Positions 14,526-23,877 of a stretch of DNA of 64,000 nt are shown piece by piece. The stretch covers positions 62,001-126,000 of the forward strand of contig NZ_JASMWN010000017.1 of NCBI RefSeq assembly GCF_032595355.1, in the 5' to 3' direction. Each line of letters opens with the position of its first letter. Within the stretch, counting starts at the first letter, position 1. The DNA comes from Sedimentitalea todarodis (GTDB taxonomy: Bacteria > Pseudomonadota > Alphaproteobacteria > Rhodobacterales > Rhodobacteraceae). The notes under the pieces are model-generated. The model had not been told where the DNA came from. It was given only the letters and a program-made list of their open reading frames with translations, and did no database searches. Made by a program: the position numbers and the translations under genes.

Positions 14526-16055
14526 ATGACAGCGCTGCACCTCACCTATTCCGACGATCAGGCGACGGCCCACGACCAAGTTGCAGAAATGTTGCGCGGG
14601 GCGGGGATCGATATCGATGACGGAACGACCATGCCGCCACGCGACGATGGCGCCGGGGTGATGGCGCTGGTCGGCAAGGCGGGATCTGGCAAGACATTGC
14701 TGCTGGCAGAGCTCTACAATGAGATGGAGCGCGCCGGGGTCGATGTCGTGTCCGGCGACTATGAGAGCCGGCGCAACAAAAGCAAGCGAAGCCTTGCCAT
14801 TCTTGCACCGACCAACAAGGCGGCCAGCGTCTTGCGCCTGCGGGGCGTTCCGGCGACGACGATCCACCGCATTCTCTATACGCCGGTCTATGATCCGGAG
14901 TACGAACGCATTGCCGAATGGCTGGCCAACGACGGGGATCGTCCCGAAATCGAGGGGCTGACCGATCTGGCGCTGGACCGTGCTGCGGCGTTCTATGCCG
15001 GAAACAAGTCAATTCCCGGCGCTTTGGCCGCGGCAGGGTTGCGCGGGTCGGATTTCATCACCGGATGGAAACGGCGCGAAGATCCCCTTGATATCGGATT
15101 CGTCGATGAATCCTCGATGCTGGACGATCGGCAATTCGAAGACCTCAAGGACATATTTCCGACGCTGGTTCTGTTTGGTGATCCGGCCCAGCTTGCGCCG
15201 GTCAATCAATCCGGCAGCATGGTATTTGACGGTTTGCCAGACGCGCGCAAGCTGACCCTGCACCGCGTCCATCGGCAGGATGCAGACAATCCGATTCTCG
15301 ACCTCGCGCACGCGCTGGCCGATCCGCAACTGAGCTTTCAGGATTTCGAGAAGATGGTCGAAGAGACCGCTCGCCGGGACGAGCGGGTGGTCTGGGGTCA
15401 GCGAGTCGAAGTTGATCTGATGGCGCGCAGCCCTGTTCTGGTCTGGCGCAATGCAACCCGTATCCGGCTGATCAGTGCTTTCCGCTCCGTCCATGACGCA
15501 CCCGAAGATGCGCTTTTGGAGGGAGAGCCGCTGATTTGCGATGGTATCGAATTGCCGGCAAAGCACCGAAAGCGGCGGATCGACCTTGAGGCGCGCGGGC
15601 TGATCAAGGGCGCGCAGGTTGTATATATGGGCCCTGGCAAAAAGCCCGGATTTTCGCGTTTGCACGTTATTGGCGCCGAAGATCCGCAGGTCAGCGCCGC
15701 CTCGATCGTCAAGATCGAAAAGCCCGACGAAGAAGAACCCTTCATCCCTTTTGCTGCCGGCATGGGAGCGGCGTTCCTGCATGGTGCGGCGGTAACGATC
15801 CACAAGGCACAGGGATCGCAATGGGATACGGTTCAAGTGTTTGCGCCGGACTTGTTTGTCGCGGCGCGGATGGGGCGGATCGAGGCCGGACAACCATTGT
15901 GGAAGCGGCTTGCCTATGTCGCGATCACGCGGGCGCAGGAACGGCTGATCTGGGTGGTGCGCAATCGGTTGTCCAAACCAACCTACCCGCTGCAGGTGGA
16001 TGATCTGCGGGTCACGCCGGTGGCGCCGCTCACGCTTGAGATGGAAGAGCCATGA
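14526..16055 (+). CDS. RecD-like ATP-dependent DNA helicase (AAA/SF1)
   Basis: A 509-residue superfamily 1 helicase resembling RecD2 and exodeoxyribonuclease V alpha chains. Walker A GKAGSGKT is at 50-57, motif Ia APTNKAA near 94-100, Walker B VDESSM at 193-198, motif III GDPAQLAPV at 218-226, motif V HKAQGSQWD and motif VI AITRAQERL near the C-terminus. No nuclease domain or RecB/C partner is nearby, so it probably acts alone in repair or replication restart. It overlaps the following SDR gene by 4 nt. Confidence 0.88.
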   Translation: MTALHLTYSDDQATAHDQVAEMLRGAGIDIDDGTTMPPRDDGAGVMALVGKAGSGKTLLLAELYNEMERAGVDVVSGDYESRRNKSKRSLAILAPTNKAASVLRLRGVPATTIHRILYTPVYDPEYERIAEWLANDGDRPEIEGLTDLALDRAAAFYAGNKSIPGALAAAGLRGSDFITGWKRREDPLDIGFVDESSMLDDRQFEDLKDIFPTLVLFGDPAQLAPVNQSGSMVFDGLPDARKLTLHRVHRQDADNPILDLAHALADPQLSFQDFEKMVEETARRDERVVWGQRVEVDLMARSPVLVWRNATRIRLISAFRSVHDAPEDALLEGEPLICDGIELPAKHRKRRIDLEARGLIKGAQVVYMGPGKKPGFSRLHVIGAEDPQVSAASIVKIEKPDEEEPFIPFAAGMGAAFLHGAAVTIHKAQGSQWDTVQVFAPDLFVAARMGRIEAGQPLWKRLAYVAITRAQERLIWVVRNRLSKPTYPLQVDDLRVTPVAPLTLEMEEP

Positions 16056-16786
16056 GAACCATATTGATCACGGGTGCCAGTAGCGGGATCGGAAGGGCGA
16101 CGGCAGAAGTGTTCCTCCAACAAGGCTGGCAGGTCGGTGTCCTCGCACGACGTGCAGGCCCTCTCGAAGAGATTGCGCAGCAGCATCCCGACGCGATCCC
16201 GCTGGTGGCGGATGTCACCGATGCCAATGCCGTGGATGCGGCATTTGGGGCGTTTCTGGACCGGGCCGGGCGATTGGATGTGCTGTTCAACAATGCCGGT
16301 ATCTTTACGCCCGGAGGCACCATTGACGAGATCGAGTTCGACGATTGGTATCGCTCCGTCAATGTGAACCTGAACGGGATGTTCCTGTGCGCGCGCGCGG
16401 CGTTTGGTGCAATGCGGAGGCAAACGCCGCAGGGCGGACGCATCATCAACAACGGCTCTATCGCGGCTCATGTGCCGCGTCCCAATTCGGTTGCATATTC
16501 AGCGACGAAACATGCGATCACCGGCCTGACGCGCAGCCTTTCATTGGACGGGCGCCCGTTTGATATTGCCTGTGGTCAGATCGATATCGGGAACGCGCTG
16601 ACACCGATGGTCGAGGCCCTGAACGAGAAGAAACTTGCCGCGGACCCGACCGCCGAACCGGATCACACCATGAATGTGGGCGATGCCGCTGCATCCGTTC
16701 TGCATATGGCGGCGCTGCCGTTGAATGCGAACGTGCAGTTCATGACGGTGATGGCGACCAAGATGCCCTATATCGGGCGCGGCTAG
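16052..16786 (+). CDS. Short-chain dehydrogenase/reductase (SDR)
   Basis: A 244-residue classical SDR oxidoreductase. The NAD(P)-binding TGASSGIG is at 7-14, NNAG at 80-83, and the catalytic S136, Y149 and K153 (YSATK) are all present. R33/R34 after strand 2 (LARRAG) suggests NADP preference. The ATG overlaps the helicase stop (ATGA), so they form an operon, an unexpected pairing whose logic is unclear. Substrate unknown. Confidence 0.9.
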   Translation: MRTILITGASSGIGRATAEVFLQQGWQVGVLARRAGPLEEIAQQHPDAIPLVADVTDANAVDAAFGAFLDRAGRLDVLFNNAGIFTPGGTIDEIEFDDWYRSVNVNLNGMFLCARAAFGAMRRQTPQGGRIINNGSIAAHVPRPNSVAYSATKHAITGLTRSLSLDGRPFDIACGQIDIGNALTPMVEALNEKKLAADPTAEPDHTMNVGDAAASVLHMAALPLNANVQFMTVMATKMPYIGRG

Positions 16787-16793
16787 ACGCTAA

Positions 16794-16892
16794 AGCGTTC
16801 CGCGTTAAACCTGAATCACCTAACGCTGCCTGAAATCATAGATTTCAACGCGTTAGGTGACACCAGATGATCCAAGTTAGACGCGAAACGCT
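16794..16892. repeat. Nested palindromic (REP/ERIC-like) element
   Basis: Three nested inverted repeats lie between two convergent genes. The outer arms AGCGTTCCGCG (16794-16804) and CGCGAAACGCT (16882-16892) have one mismatch. The middle arms CACCTAACGC (16817-16826) and GCGTTAGGTG (16850-16859) are perfect, as are the inner arms TGAAATC and GATTTCA (16831-16847). Such roughly 100-bp imperfect palindromes occur as dispersed repeats in this family; here it may also end both transcripts. Confidence 0.7.
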
Positions 16893-17651
16893 CTAGTTGC
16901 GGAGCAGGCGGAAGGCGGCAGAGGCGCCCCAGCCAGCGGCGATGGCGATGGCCAGGGACAAAAGACCATACCAGAACGGCTGCTCCCGCGAGAGCGCAAA
17001 CAGCCAACGTTCCAGCCCGACCTTTTGAACGGCGATCGAGGTTTCATAACTGGAAACCACCTGGCCGTCGCGGGTCAGAAAGATCCGGGTGGCATAATCG
17101 CCCTCGGTCAGGTTGGCGGGCAATTTGATGGCAGTCCGAAACAGAGTTTGCTGATCCAGCGCGATACCGCTTTCGAGCGTCTGGTAAAGATCGGCGTTGC
17201 GCCGAATGCGGATCACGGCGTCGGTAAACGAGGCGGCGTTCTCGATGTTGTCCGGCGCCCCGACTGACCGGATGGCCCGGTCGATTGTCACCTTGTGGCG
17301 GAGGTCCTCGGTTTCGCTCAGCACGTCCGAGAGCGGCGCGGTTGTGGCAACCGCATAAAAACTTGGCGCCCGATCGACGTCGACCGAGGCGGTGTTGACC
17401 CAGATTCCAAACCATTTGGATTTGCGCCGTACCGTAACCGGCTGCGACGGCCCGGTGATGGTGATCACCACTTCCAAAGGAGACCCCTCAGGTATCGGGC
17501 TTTCGCGTTTCACGGCACCAAATATAAGGATCTCGGATCCATCAAAACTCGTGGTGATGGCCACCTTGTCCTTGCTGAGGCCCAGAACGACTTCTTCCGC
17601 GGCTGCGATGACCGGAAGCAGGGTCAGAAACAGAAATGCCAGCCAGCGCAT
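16893..17651 (-). CDS. TIGR02186 family membrane-anchored protein
   Basis: A 252-residue protein with a Sec signal peptide (MRWLAFLFLTLLPVIAAA) and a C-terminal transmembrane helix (YGLLSLAIAIAAGWGASAAF), leaving a beta-rich domain in the periplasm. It matches the TIGR02186 family, whose members are usually encoded next to a TauE/SafE permease, as here: its ATG is 2 bp after the permease stop. The partner arrangement suggests it is an accessory part of that exporter. The biochemical role is unknown. Confidence 0.82.
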   Translation of the reverse strand: MRWLAFLFLTLLPVIAAAEEVVLGLSKDKVAITTSFDGSEILIFGAVKRESPIPEGSPLEVVITITGPSQPVTVRRKSKWFGIWVNTASVDVDRAPSFYAVATTAPLSDVLSETEDLRHKVTIDRAIRSVGAPDNIENAASFTDAVIRIRRNADLYQTLESGIALDQQTLFRTAIKLPANLTEGDYATRIFLTRDGQVVSSYETSIAVQKVGLERWLFALSREQPFWYGLLSLAIAIAAGWGASAAFRLLRN

Positions 17652-17653
17652 GA

Positions 17654-18577
17654 TCAATGCCCGCCCGATACGCCAAGCGAATAGAGCTCGCTCGGTTGCA
17701 GCAGGAGATCGAGCGCGAGCTTGCCGCAGACGACCAGAACCATCAGCGCCAGCAGGATGCGCAACTGTTCCGCCTTCATCTTGACGCCGATCCGTGTGCC
17801 GATCTGCGCACCGATCACCCCGCCAATCAGCAGCAACAGAGCAAGAACAATATCCACGGTGTAGTTCGTGGTGGCGTGCAACATGGTTGTAAACGCGGTC
17901 ACAAAAATGATCTGAAACAGCGAGGTTCCGACAACCACCTTGGTCGGCATGCCAAGGACATAGATCATCGCAGGCACCATGATAAATCCGCCGCCAACAC
18001 CCATGATCGCGGCCAGAATGCCCACAACCACCCCGACAATCACCGGTGGGATCACGGAAATATAGAGGCCCGAAGTGCGAAAACGCATTTTGAACGGAAG
18101 CGCGTGGACCCAGGTGCGCTGTCGCCGCGCCGCCGGTGGGCTGCCACCAGCCTTGCGGGACTTGCGGATCGCGTTCAGGCTTTCGATGAACATCAACCCG
18201 CCGACAACGCCCAGAAACACGACGTAACAGAGCCGAACCAGCAGGTCGACCTGGCCGATGCTCTTGAGGTAATTGAAGACCACGACGCCGAACGCCGCGC
18301 CAATCAAACCCCCGACGAGAAGCACGCCTCCCATCTTGAGGTCCACGGTTTTTCGCTTGAAATGAGCAAGGACGCCCGAGAACGACGAGGCCACGATCTG
18401 GTTGGCTTCTGTTGCGACCGCGACGGGAGGCGGGATGCCGATGAAGAACAGCAGCGGAGTCATCAGAAAGCCGCCGCCAACCCCGAACATGCCGGACAAG
18501 ACGCCGACCATTCCACCCAATCCCAAAAGGAGAAACGCGTTGACAGAGACTTCGGCAATGGGAAGGTAGACTTGCAT
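17654..18577 (-). CDS. TauE/SafE family sulfite exporter-type permease
   Basis: A 307-residue integral membrane protein with the duplicated DUF81 signature: GVGGGFLMTPLL in the first half and GVGGGFIMVPAM in the second. Eight or so hydrophobic segments are visible. Family members export sulfite, sulfoacetate or related anions across the inner membrane. The ATG at 18577 (MQVYLPIAEVSVNAFLL) is preferred, with AAGG-like sequence upstream, over frames extending toward 18607. It is transcribed ahead of the TIGR02186 gene. Confidence 0.88.
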   Translation of the reverse strand: MQVYLPIAEVSVNAFLLLGLGGMVGVLSGMFGVGGGFLMTPLLFFIGIPPPVAVATEANQIVASSFSGVLAHFKRKTVDLKMGGVLLVGGLIGAAFGVVVFNYLKSIGQVDLLVRLCYVVFLGVVGGLMFIESLNAIRKSRKAGGSPPAARRQRTWVHALPFKMRFRTSGLYISVIPPVIVGVVVGILAAIMGVGGGFIMVPAMIYVLGMPTKVVVGTSLFQIIFVTAFTTMLHATTNYTVDIVLALLLLIGGVIGAQIGTRIGVKMKAEQLRILLALMVLVVCGKLALDLLLQPSELYSLGVSGGH

Positions 18578-18673
18578 GTTCCTTGTTAGACCCCTCCGGG
18601 GCGACAAATCAACCGTCTATGCCGCTCTGCAGCAATCTGGGGTGGTGTCAGGCTGCAAACTGGACCTATCGGC

Positions 18674-19642
18674 TCAGCGTTCCTTGACATACGGCTCGCC
18701 ACCTGCCCGCGGTGGGATGGCTTTGCCGACAAAACCCGCCAGGATCACCACCGTCAGGATATAGGGCAGGGCATCCATTACCTGGACCGGAATCACAAAG
18801 CCACCGAGATCAATGTTCTGGTAGCGCAGTGCGACCGCTTGCAGGAACCCGAACAAGAGGCAGGCCCACATCGCGTGCCAGGGCCGCCATTTGGCAAAGA
18901 TCAGGGCCGCAAGGGCGATGAACCCGCGCCCGGCCGTCATGTCCTTGACGAACCCCGCTTGCAGGGCGGTGGCAAGATAGGCCCCGGCGATGCCGCAGAG
19001 GACGCCGCAGATCGCGACGGCTGCATAGCGCAACCCGACAACCGATACACCGGCCGTATCCACCGCCGCCGGGTTTTCGCCCACGGCCCGCAGGCGCAGG
19101 CCAAACCGTGTGCGATAGAGGACCCACCATGTCGCGGGCACGGCGAGGAAGGCGACATAGACGAGGATGGAATGTCCCGACAGCAGTTCGGAATAGATCG
19201 GTCCGATGAACGGCACGTCGGCAACGGCATCTGCAAAGGGGAACGTGAGTGGCTCGAACCGTCCGCCACCCATCAGCGATGGTGTCCGACCGCCCTGGCC
19301 AAACCAGTCCTGTGCGATAAGCACGGTCATGCCTGCCGCAAGAAAATTGATCGCAACGCCGGAAATCAGTTGATTGCCGCGAAAGGTGATCGACGCAAGA
19401 CCGTGCAAGGCCGACAGCACCAGCGATGCGGCGATACCTGCAAGGAGTCCCAACCAGACCGACCCGGAGACTGCTGCGACCGCGGCGGAAAAGAACGCCG
19501 CGGCGAGCATCTTGCCTTCGAGGCCGATATCAAAAATACCCGCGCGCTCCGAAAACAGCCCGGCAAGGCAGGCCAGCAAGAGCGGGGTGCCCAGACGGAC
19601 GGTGCTGTCGAGAACCTGAATGATCGTCAGAAAATCCATCAT
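18674..19642 (-). CDS. BMP-type ABC transporter permease 2
   Basis: A 322-residue inner-membrane permease of the simple-sugar/nucleoside branch (YufQ/NupQ-like). The signature LFSERAGIFDIGLEGKML lies near the N-terminus and multiple hydrophobic helices follow. It overlaps the preceding permease gene by 4 nt and is the last gene of the four-gene operon with the substrate-binding protein, ATPase and permease 1. Together they probably import nucleosides or related compounds. Confidence 0.9.
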   Translation of the reverse strand: MMDFLTIIQVLDSTVRLGTPLLLACLAGLFSERAGIFDIGLEGKMLAAAFFSAAVAAVSGSVWLGLLAGIAASLVLSALHGLASITFRGNQLISGVAINFLAAGMTVLIAQDWFGQGGRTPSLMGGGRFEPLTFPFADAVADVPFIGPIYSELLSGHSILVYVAFLAVPATWWVLYRTRFGLRLRAVGENPAAVDTAGVSVVGLRYAAVAICGVLCGIAGAYLATALQAGFVKDMTAGRGFIALAALIFAKWRPWHAMWACLLFGFLQAVALRYQNIDLGGFVIPVQVMDALPYILTVVILAGFVGKAIPPRAGGEPYVKER

Positions 19643-20733
19643 CCGTTCCTCTGGCGCAGCCGCAGGAAGACCCGTTCAAGCGGCATCCGCACCATGTTGT
19701 CCAGCGCACCGGTGAACAGGATGACCAGCGCCTGAATGACCACGATCAATTCGCGGGGAATGGATGTCCACAAGGCGAGTTCCGCGCCACCCTGATAGAG
19801 AAAGCCGAACAGGATCGCAGCCAAGAACACGCCGAACGGGTGGCTGCGGCCCATCAGGGCCACTGCAATCCCTATAAACCCGGCGCCTTCGGTGGCGTTC
19901 AGCACCAGCCGCTCGGCCTCGCCCATCACATTGTTGATCGCCATCATTCCGGCCAGTCCGCCCGAGATCAGCATTGCGATCATGGTGATCCGGAACGGCG
20001 AGATCCCGGCATAGAGCGCGCCGGTTTCCGAATGCCCATAGGCGCGGATTTCATACCCCAGACGCGTCCGCCAGATCAGCAACCAGACCGCGACACAGGC
20101 AGCAAGTGCGACAAAGAACGTGATATTTGCCGGTGCCCCGCGAAACAGCGCGGAGTCGGCGGTTGAAAACATGTCCTGAAACGAGGGCAGATGAACCGCT
20201 TCGGGGAAGCGCGCGGTGGCCGGGTCCATCGCGCCTTTCGGGCGCATCACATTGACCAGCATATAGTTAAGCACGGCCGCTGCGATGAAATTGAACATGA
20301 TCGTGGTGATCACAATATGGCTGCCGCGCCGCGCTTGCAGATAGGCGGGGATCGCGGCCCAGGCTGCGCCAAAGAGGGCGGCGGCGACCGAGGCAAAGAT
20401 CAGGGCCAGCGTCCAATGCGGCCACGGAACATAGAGGCAGGCAATCGCCACGCCCAACCCGCCCAGCATCGCCTGACCTTCGCCGCCGATGTTGAAAAGC
20501 TTTGCATGAAAGGCGACCGACACCGCGAGGCCCGTAAACATGAAGTTGGTGGCGTAATAGAGCGTATAGCCCCATCCATAGGTCGACCCCAACGCCCCCT
20601 TGACCATCAGGCTGACAGCGGCAACCGGATCTTCGCCGATACCGATGATCACCAGTGCCGACAAGATCGCCGCCAGCACCAGCGAGATCAGCGGGATCAG
20701 TACCACATCGGCCCATTTCGGCATCACGTCCAT
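19639..20733 (-). CDS. BMP-type ABC transporter permease 1
   Basis: A 364-residue permease of the same family (YufP/NupP-like). About ten hydrophobic segments are visible, with the FNIGGEGQAMLGG motif that faces the ATPase. It starts one base after the ATPase stop codon and overlaps permease 2 by 4 nt, so the subunits are made in step. Confidence 0.9.
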   Translation of the reverse strand: MDVMPKWADVVLIPLISLVLAAILSALVIIGIGEDPVAAVSLMVKGALGSTYGWGYTLYYATNFMFTGLAVSVAFHAKLFNIGGEGQAMLGGLGVAIACLYVPWPHWTLALIFASVAAALFGAAWAAIPAYLQARRGSHIVITTIMFNFIAAAVLNYMLVNVMRPKGAMDPATARFPEAVHLPSFQDMFSTADSALFRGAPANITFFVALAACVAVWLLIWRTRLGYEIRAYGHSETGALYAGISPFRITMIAMLISGGLAGMMAINNVMGEAERLVLNATEGAGFIGIAVALMGRSHPFGVFLAAILFGFLYQGGAELALWTSIPRELIVVIQALVILFTGALDNMVRMPLERVFLRLRQRNG

Positions 20734-20734
20734 G

Positions 20735-22303
20735 TCACGCGGCCTCCCCGGATACGCCGGCCATCAGCAGGCCCAGCTCTTTTTCATCAGTCTGGTCCGG
20801 CAGCCGTTCGCCCATGATATGACCGTCAAACATCACGGCGATGCGGTCTGACAGCGAAAAGATCTCTTCCAGTTCCACTGATACCAGCAGGATCGCCTTG
20901 CCCTGATCGCGCAGCGCGACGATCTGTTTGTGAATGAACTCGATCGCGCCGATATCCACGCCGCGCGTGGGCTGTCCGACCAACAGCAGTTCGGGGTTGC
21001 GTTCGATTTCACGCGCCACCACGATCTTTTGCTGGTTGCCGCCGCTGAAATTCTTGGCGGCCAGCCACGGGTCTGGCGGGCGCACGTCGAACCGCTCCAT
21101 CTTGGCCTCGGTGTCGGCGCGCAAGGCGGCATTGTTCATCAGCATGCCGCTGCGATAGATGTCGTCGCGGTGATAGCCAAAGGCGACGTTTTCCCACGCA
21201 TGGAATTCCATGATCAGCCCTTCGCTCTGACGATCTTCGGGCACGTGCGCGATCTGTTGGTCCCGACGGGCCTGGCCGTCCGATCCTTGCCCTGACAAGG
21301 CAAGTGGTGCCCCGCTGACCCGGATGGTGCCGACCCCCGTGCGCATCCCGCCCAGCACCTCGAGCAGTTCGGACTGACCGTTCCCCGCAACCCCGGCAAT
21401 GCCGAGGATCTCGCCGGCGCGCACGGTCAGGTCGATGCCCTTGACCCGTTCCACGCCCTTGTCGTCGACCACTCTCAGGTTCTCGATTTCCAGGATCGGT
21501 TTGCCGGGGCTCGCAGGCCTCTTGTCCACCTGCAGCAGGACCTTGCGCCCGACCATCAACTCGGCAAGGTGCTCGGGGCTGGTTTCCGATGTCTTGACGG
21601 TGGCGGTCATCTCGCCGCGCCGCATCACGCTGACTGTGTCGGTGGCTTCCATGATTTCGCGCAGCTTGTGAGTGATCAGGATGATCGTCTTGCCCTCGTC
21701 CTTCAGCCGATGAAGAATGCGAAACAGTTGATCGGCTTCGGCCGGGGTCAGCACGCCAGTCGGCTCATCGAGAATGAGGATCTCGGCCTGCCGATACAGC
21801 GCCTTGAGGATTTCGACCCGCTGTTGCTTGCCGACACCGATGTCTTCGATCCGCGCATCGGGATCGACGTTCAGCCCGTATTCCGTCTCAAGTTCGATCA
21901 GAACATTGCGGGCCTTGGCCAGCGACGGTTTCAGCAAGCGGCCATCTTCGGCGCCCAGGACGATGTTCTCCAGAACAGTGAAGTTCTGGACAAGTTTGAA
22001 ATGCTGAAAGACCATACCGATGCCTGCGGCGATCGCCGCCTGGCTATCGGGTATCTGGGTTTTCTCGCCGGAGATGAAAATCTCGCCTTTGTCAGCTTTG
22101 TAAAAGCCGTATAGAATGCTCATCAGCGTCGATTTACCAGCGCCGTTTTCGCCGATGATCCCGTGGATCGTACCCGGCATGACGCGGATGGAAATGTCCT
22201 TGTTGGCCTGAACCGGCCCAAACGCCTTGGAAATCCCGCGCAGCTCAATTGCCGGGGGTGGGGCGACAGCTTCCTGCCGCCCCGTATCCCTGTCCGCCGC
22301 CAT
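20735..22303 (-). CDS. BMP-type ABC transporter ATP-binding protein (double nucleotide-binding domain)
   Basis: A 522-residue ATPase with two fused nucleotide-binding domains. The first has Walker A GENGAGKST, a degenerate signature GVGKQQRVEI and Walker B LILDEPT. The second has a degenerate Walker A (GVAGNGQSE) but the full signature FSGGNQQK. This asymmetry is normal for the RbsA/YufO-like family. It lies 2 bp after the substrate-binding gene, within the same operon. Confidence 0.93.
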   Translation of the reverse strand: MAADRDTGRQEAVAPPPAIELRGISKAFGPVQANKDISIRVMPGTIHGIIGENGAGKSTLMSILYGFYKADKGEIFISGEKTQIPDSQAAIAAGIGMVFQHFKLVQNFTVLENIVLGAEDGRLLKPSLAKARNVLIELETEYGLNVDPDARIEDIGVGKQQRVEILKALYRQAEILILDEPTGVLTPAEADQLFRILHRLKDEGKTIILITHKLREIMEATDTVSVMRRGEMTATVKTSETSPEHLAELMVGRKVLLQVDKRPASPGKPILEIENLRVVDDKGVERVKGIDLTVRAGEILGIAGVAGNGQSELLEVLGGMRTGVGTIRVSGAPLALSGQGSDGQARRDQQIAHVPEDRQSEGLIMEFHAWENVAFGYHRDDIYRSGMLMNNAALRADTEAKMERFDVRPPDPWLAAKNFSGGNQQKIVVAREIERNPELLLVGQPTRGVDIGAIEFIHKQIVALRDQGKAILLVSVELEEIFSLSDRIAVMFDGHIMGERLPDQTDEKELGLLMAGVSGEAA

Positions 22304-22305
22304 GC

Positions 22306-23304
22306 TCAGAAGCTCAGGGCAGGGCAGGTATCGTTTTCGTAATAGCTGACGACGCTGATCTCGCCGTCGATGATCTGCTGGCGAGCCTCGTCTACCGCCG
22401 CTTTCATGTCGTCGGTGACCAGTTCGGCGTTGTTCTCATCCAAGGCATAGCCAACGCCGTTTTCCGCAAGCCCAAGAGTGAACACGCCGGTTTCAACATC
22501 AGTGCCGGCTTTCATGGCGTCATAGACGGCCACATCCACCCGCTTCATCATCGAGGTCAGCACCTTGCCCGGGTGCAGGTGGTTTTGGTTGCTGTCCACG
22601 CCGATGGACAACACACCTTCATCCGCAGCCGTTTGCAGCACGCCCACGCCTGTGCCGCCGGCAGCGGCATAGATCACGTCCGCGCCCTGGCTGATCTGTG
22701 CCTTGGTCAGTTCGCTGCCCTTGACCGGATCGTTCCAGGCCGCTGGCGTGGTTCCCGTCATATTGGCGACGATGTTGATCTCCGGGTTCACCGCCTTGGC
22801 GCCCTGCGCGTATCCGCAGCCGAAATGCCGGATCAGGGGCACATCCATGCCGCCGACGAACCCGACGGTGCCGGACTTGCTGGCCAGTGCCGCCATCATG
22901 CCGACCAGGTACGATCCTTCATGCTCGGCAAAGGCGACCTGCCGCAGGTTGGGAACGTCCAGCCAGCTGACGTCAATCACGACGAACTTGGTGTCCGGGT
23001 AGTCCGGCGCAACCGTGCTGAGCGGATCGGCCATGGCAAAGCCCATGGTGATCACCGGATTGGCCCCGGCCTCTGCAAAGCGGCGCAGCGCCTGTTCGCG
23101 CTGGGCCTCGGACTGGAGTTCGATTTCCAGGAAGGAGCCGCCGGTTTCCTCGGCCCATTTCGTAGCACCGGCAAAGGCAGCTTCGTTGAACGACTTGTCG
23201 AATTTGCCGCCCAGATCAAAGATGAGTGCGGGGTCTGCCATGGCGGCACCTGCAGTCAGGGCAATGGTGGCCGCTGCACCCATCAGGGATTTCATAAGAG
23301 TCAT
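22306..23304 (-). CDS. BMP family ABC transporter substrate-binding protein
   Basis: A 332-residue periplasmic binding protein of the BMP/PnrA family, first in the operon. The N-terminus (MTLMKSLMGAAATIALTAGA, then AMADP) is a Sec signal peptide without an obvious lipobox cysteine, so it is likely soluble rather than a lipoprotein. FDLGGKFDKSFNEAAF and GMDVPLIRHFGCGY are family landmarks. Relatives bind purine nucleosides. I chose the ATG at 23304 because GGGAGA lies just upstream; ATGs at 23295 and 23349 are alternatives. Confidence 0.9.
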   Translation of the reverse strand: MTLMKSLMGAAATIALTAGAAMADPALIFDLGGKFDKSFNEAAFAGATKWAEETGGSFLEIELQSEAQREQALRRFAEAGANPVITMGFAMADPLSTVAPDYPDTKFVVIDVSWLDVPNLRQVAFAEHEGSYLVGMMAALASKSGTVGFVGGMDVPLIRHFGCGYAQGAKAVNPEINIVANMTGTTPAAWNDPVKGSELTKAQISQGADVIYAAAGGTGVGVLQTAADEGVLSIGVDSNQNHLHPGKVLTSMMKRVDVAVYDAMKAGTDVETGVFTLGLAENGVGYALDENNAELVTDDMKAAVDEARQQIIDGEISVVSYYENDTCPALSF

Positions 23305-23454
23305 TTGGGATCTCCCGGTTGTTTTTTGCATTGGGGCCGTCAGGTTCATGACGTCCGACCCGGTTCGTATGTGGTAGAGTGTGTGACACGATTAAGGCCG
23401 CAGGTGGTTCACGGGGTCAACCGTTTTCCTGATATCTCAAATGGATTTGGGCGG

Positions 23455-23877
23455 TTAACCCTGCGAGAGGTCTCGCGACATCAGGATGGCGTCGCAGGTG
23501 GTACCGTCCGGGCGCGGGTAATATCCCGTCCTGGTTCCGCTCCGCACATAGCCGCAAGCAGAATAGAGTGCGAGCGCCGGGTGGTTGTCGGCGGCAACGT
23601 CCAGAAACGCCTGGGTCGCGCCAAGCGCACGTGCCCTGTCGTGCCAGAGCAACATGCAGGCCCTTGCGCGGCCTTGCCGCTGGGATTTGGGGCGCGTGGC
23701 GATGGTCAACAGCTCGGCTTCGTCGGCGATCACGCGGAACAGGGCAAAGCAATCCGCGTCTCCCGCCACGTGGCAGAATTGTTGATCCAGAAGGCTGGCA
23801 AACTCTTCGGCGCTCCAGGGCCGCGCCTGCGCAAACGCCGCCTTGTGGATTTCCGCCATGTCGGCCGGCGCGATCAA
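23455..23877 (-). CDS. rimI: Ribosomal protein S18-alanine N-acetyltransferase-like GNAT
   Basis: A roughly 140-residue GNAT protein. Acetyl-CoA motifs are LTIATRPKSQRQGRARACM and FLDVAADNHPALALYSACGY. It is RimI-like by size, by position directly after tsaB (a very common pairing), and by the RPWSAEEFASLL start. The start is uncertain: a TTG at 23877 overlaps the tsaB stop (TTGA), and an ATG at 23859 would give MAEIHKAAF. The glycine-rich loop (QRQGRA) is slightly degenerate. Confidence 0.82.
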   Translation of the reverse strand: MIAPADMAEIHKAAFAQARPWSAEEFASLLDQQFCHVAGDADCFALFRVIADEAELLTIATRPKSQRQGRARACMLLWHDRARALGATQAFLDVAADNHPALALYSACGYVRSGTRTGYYPRPDGTTCDAILMSRDLSQG

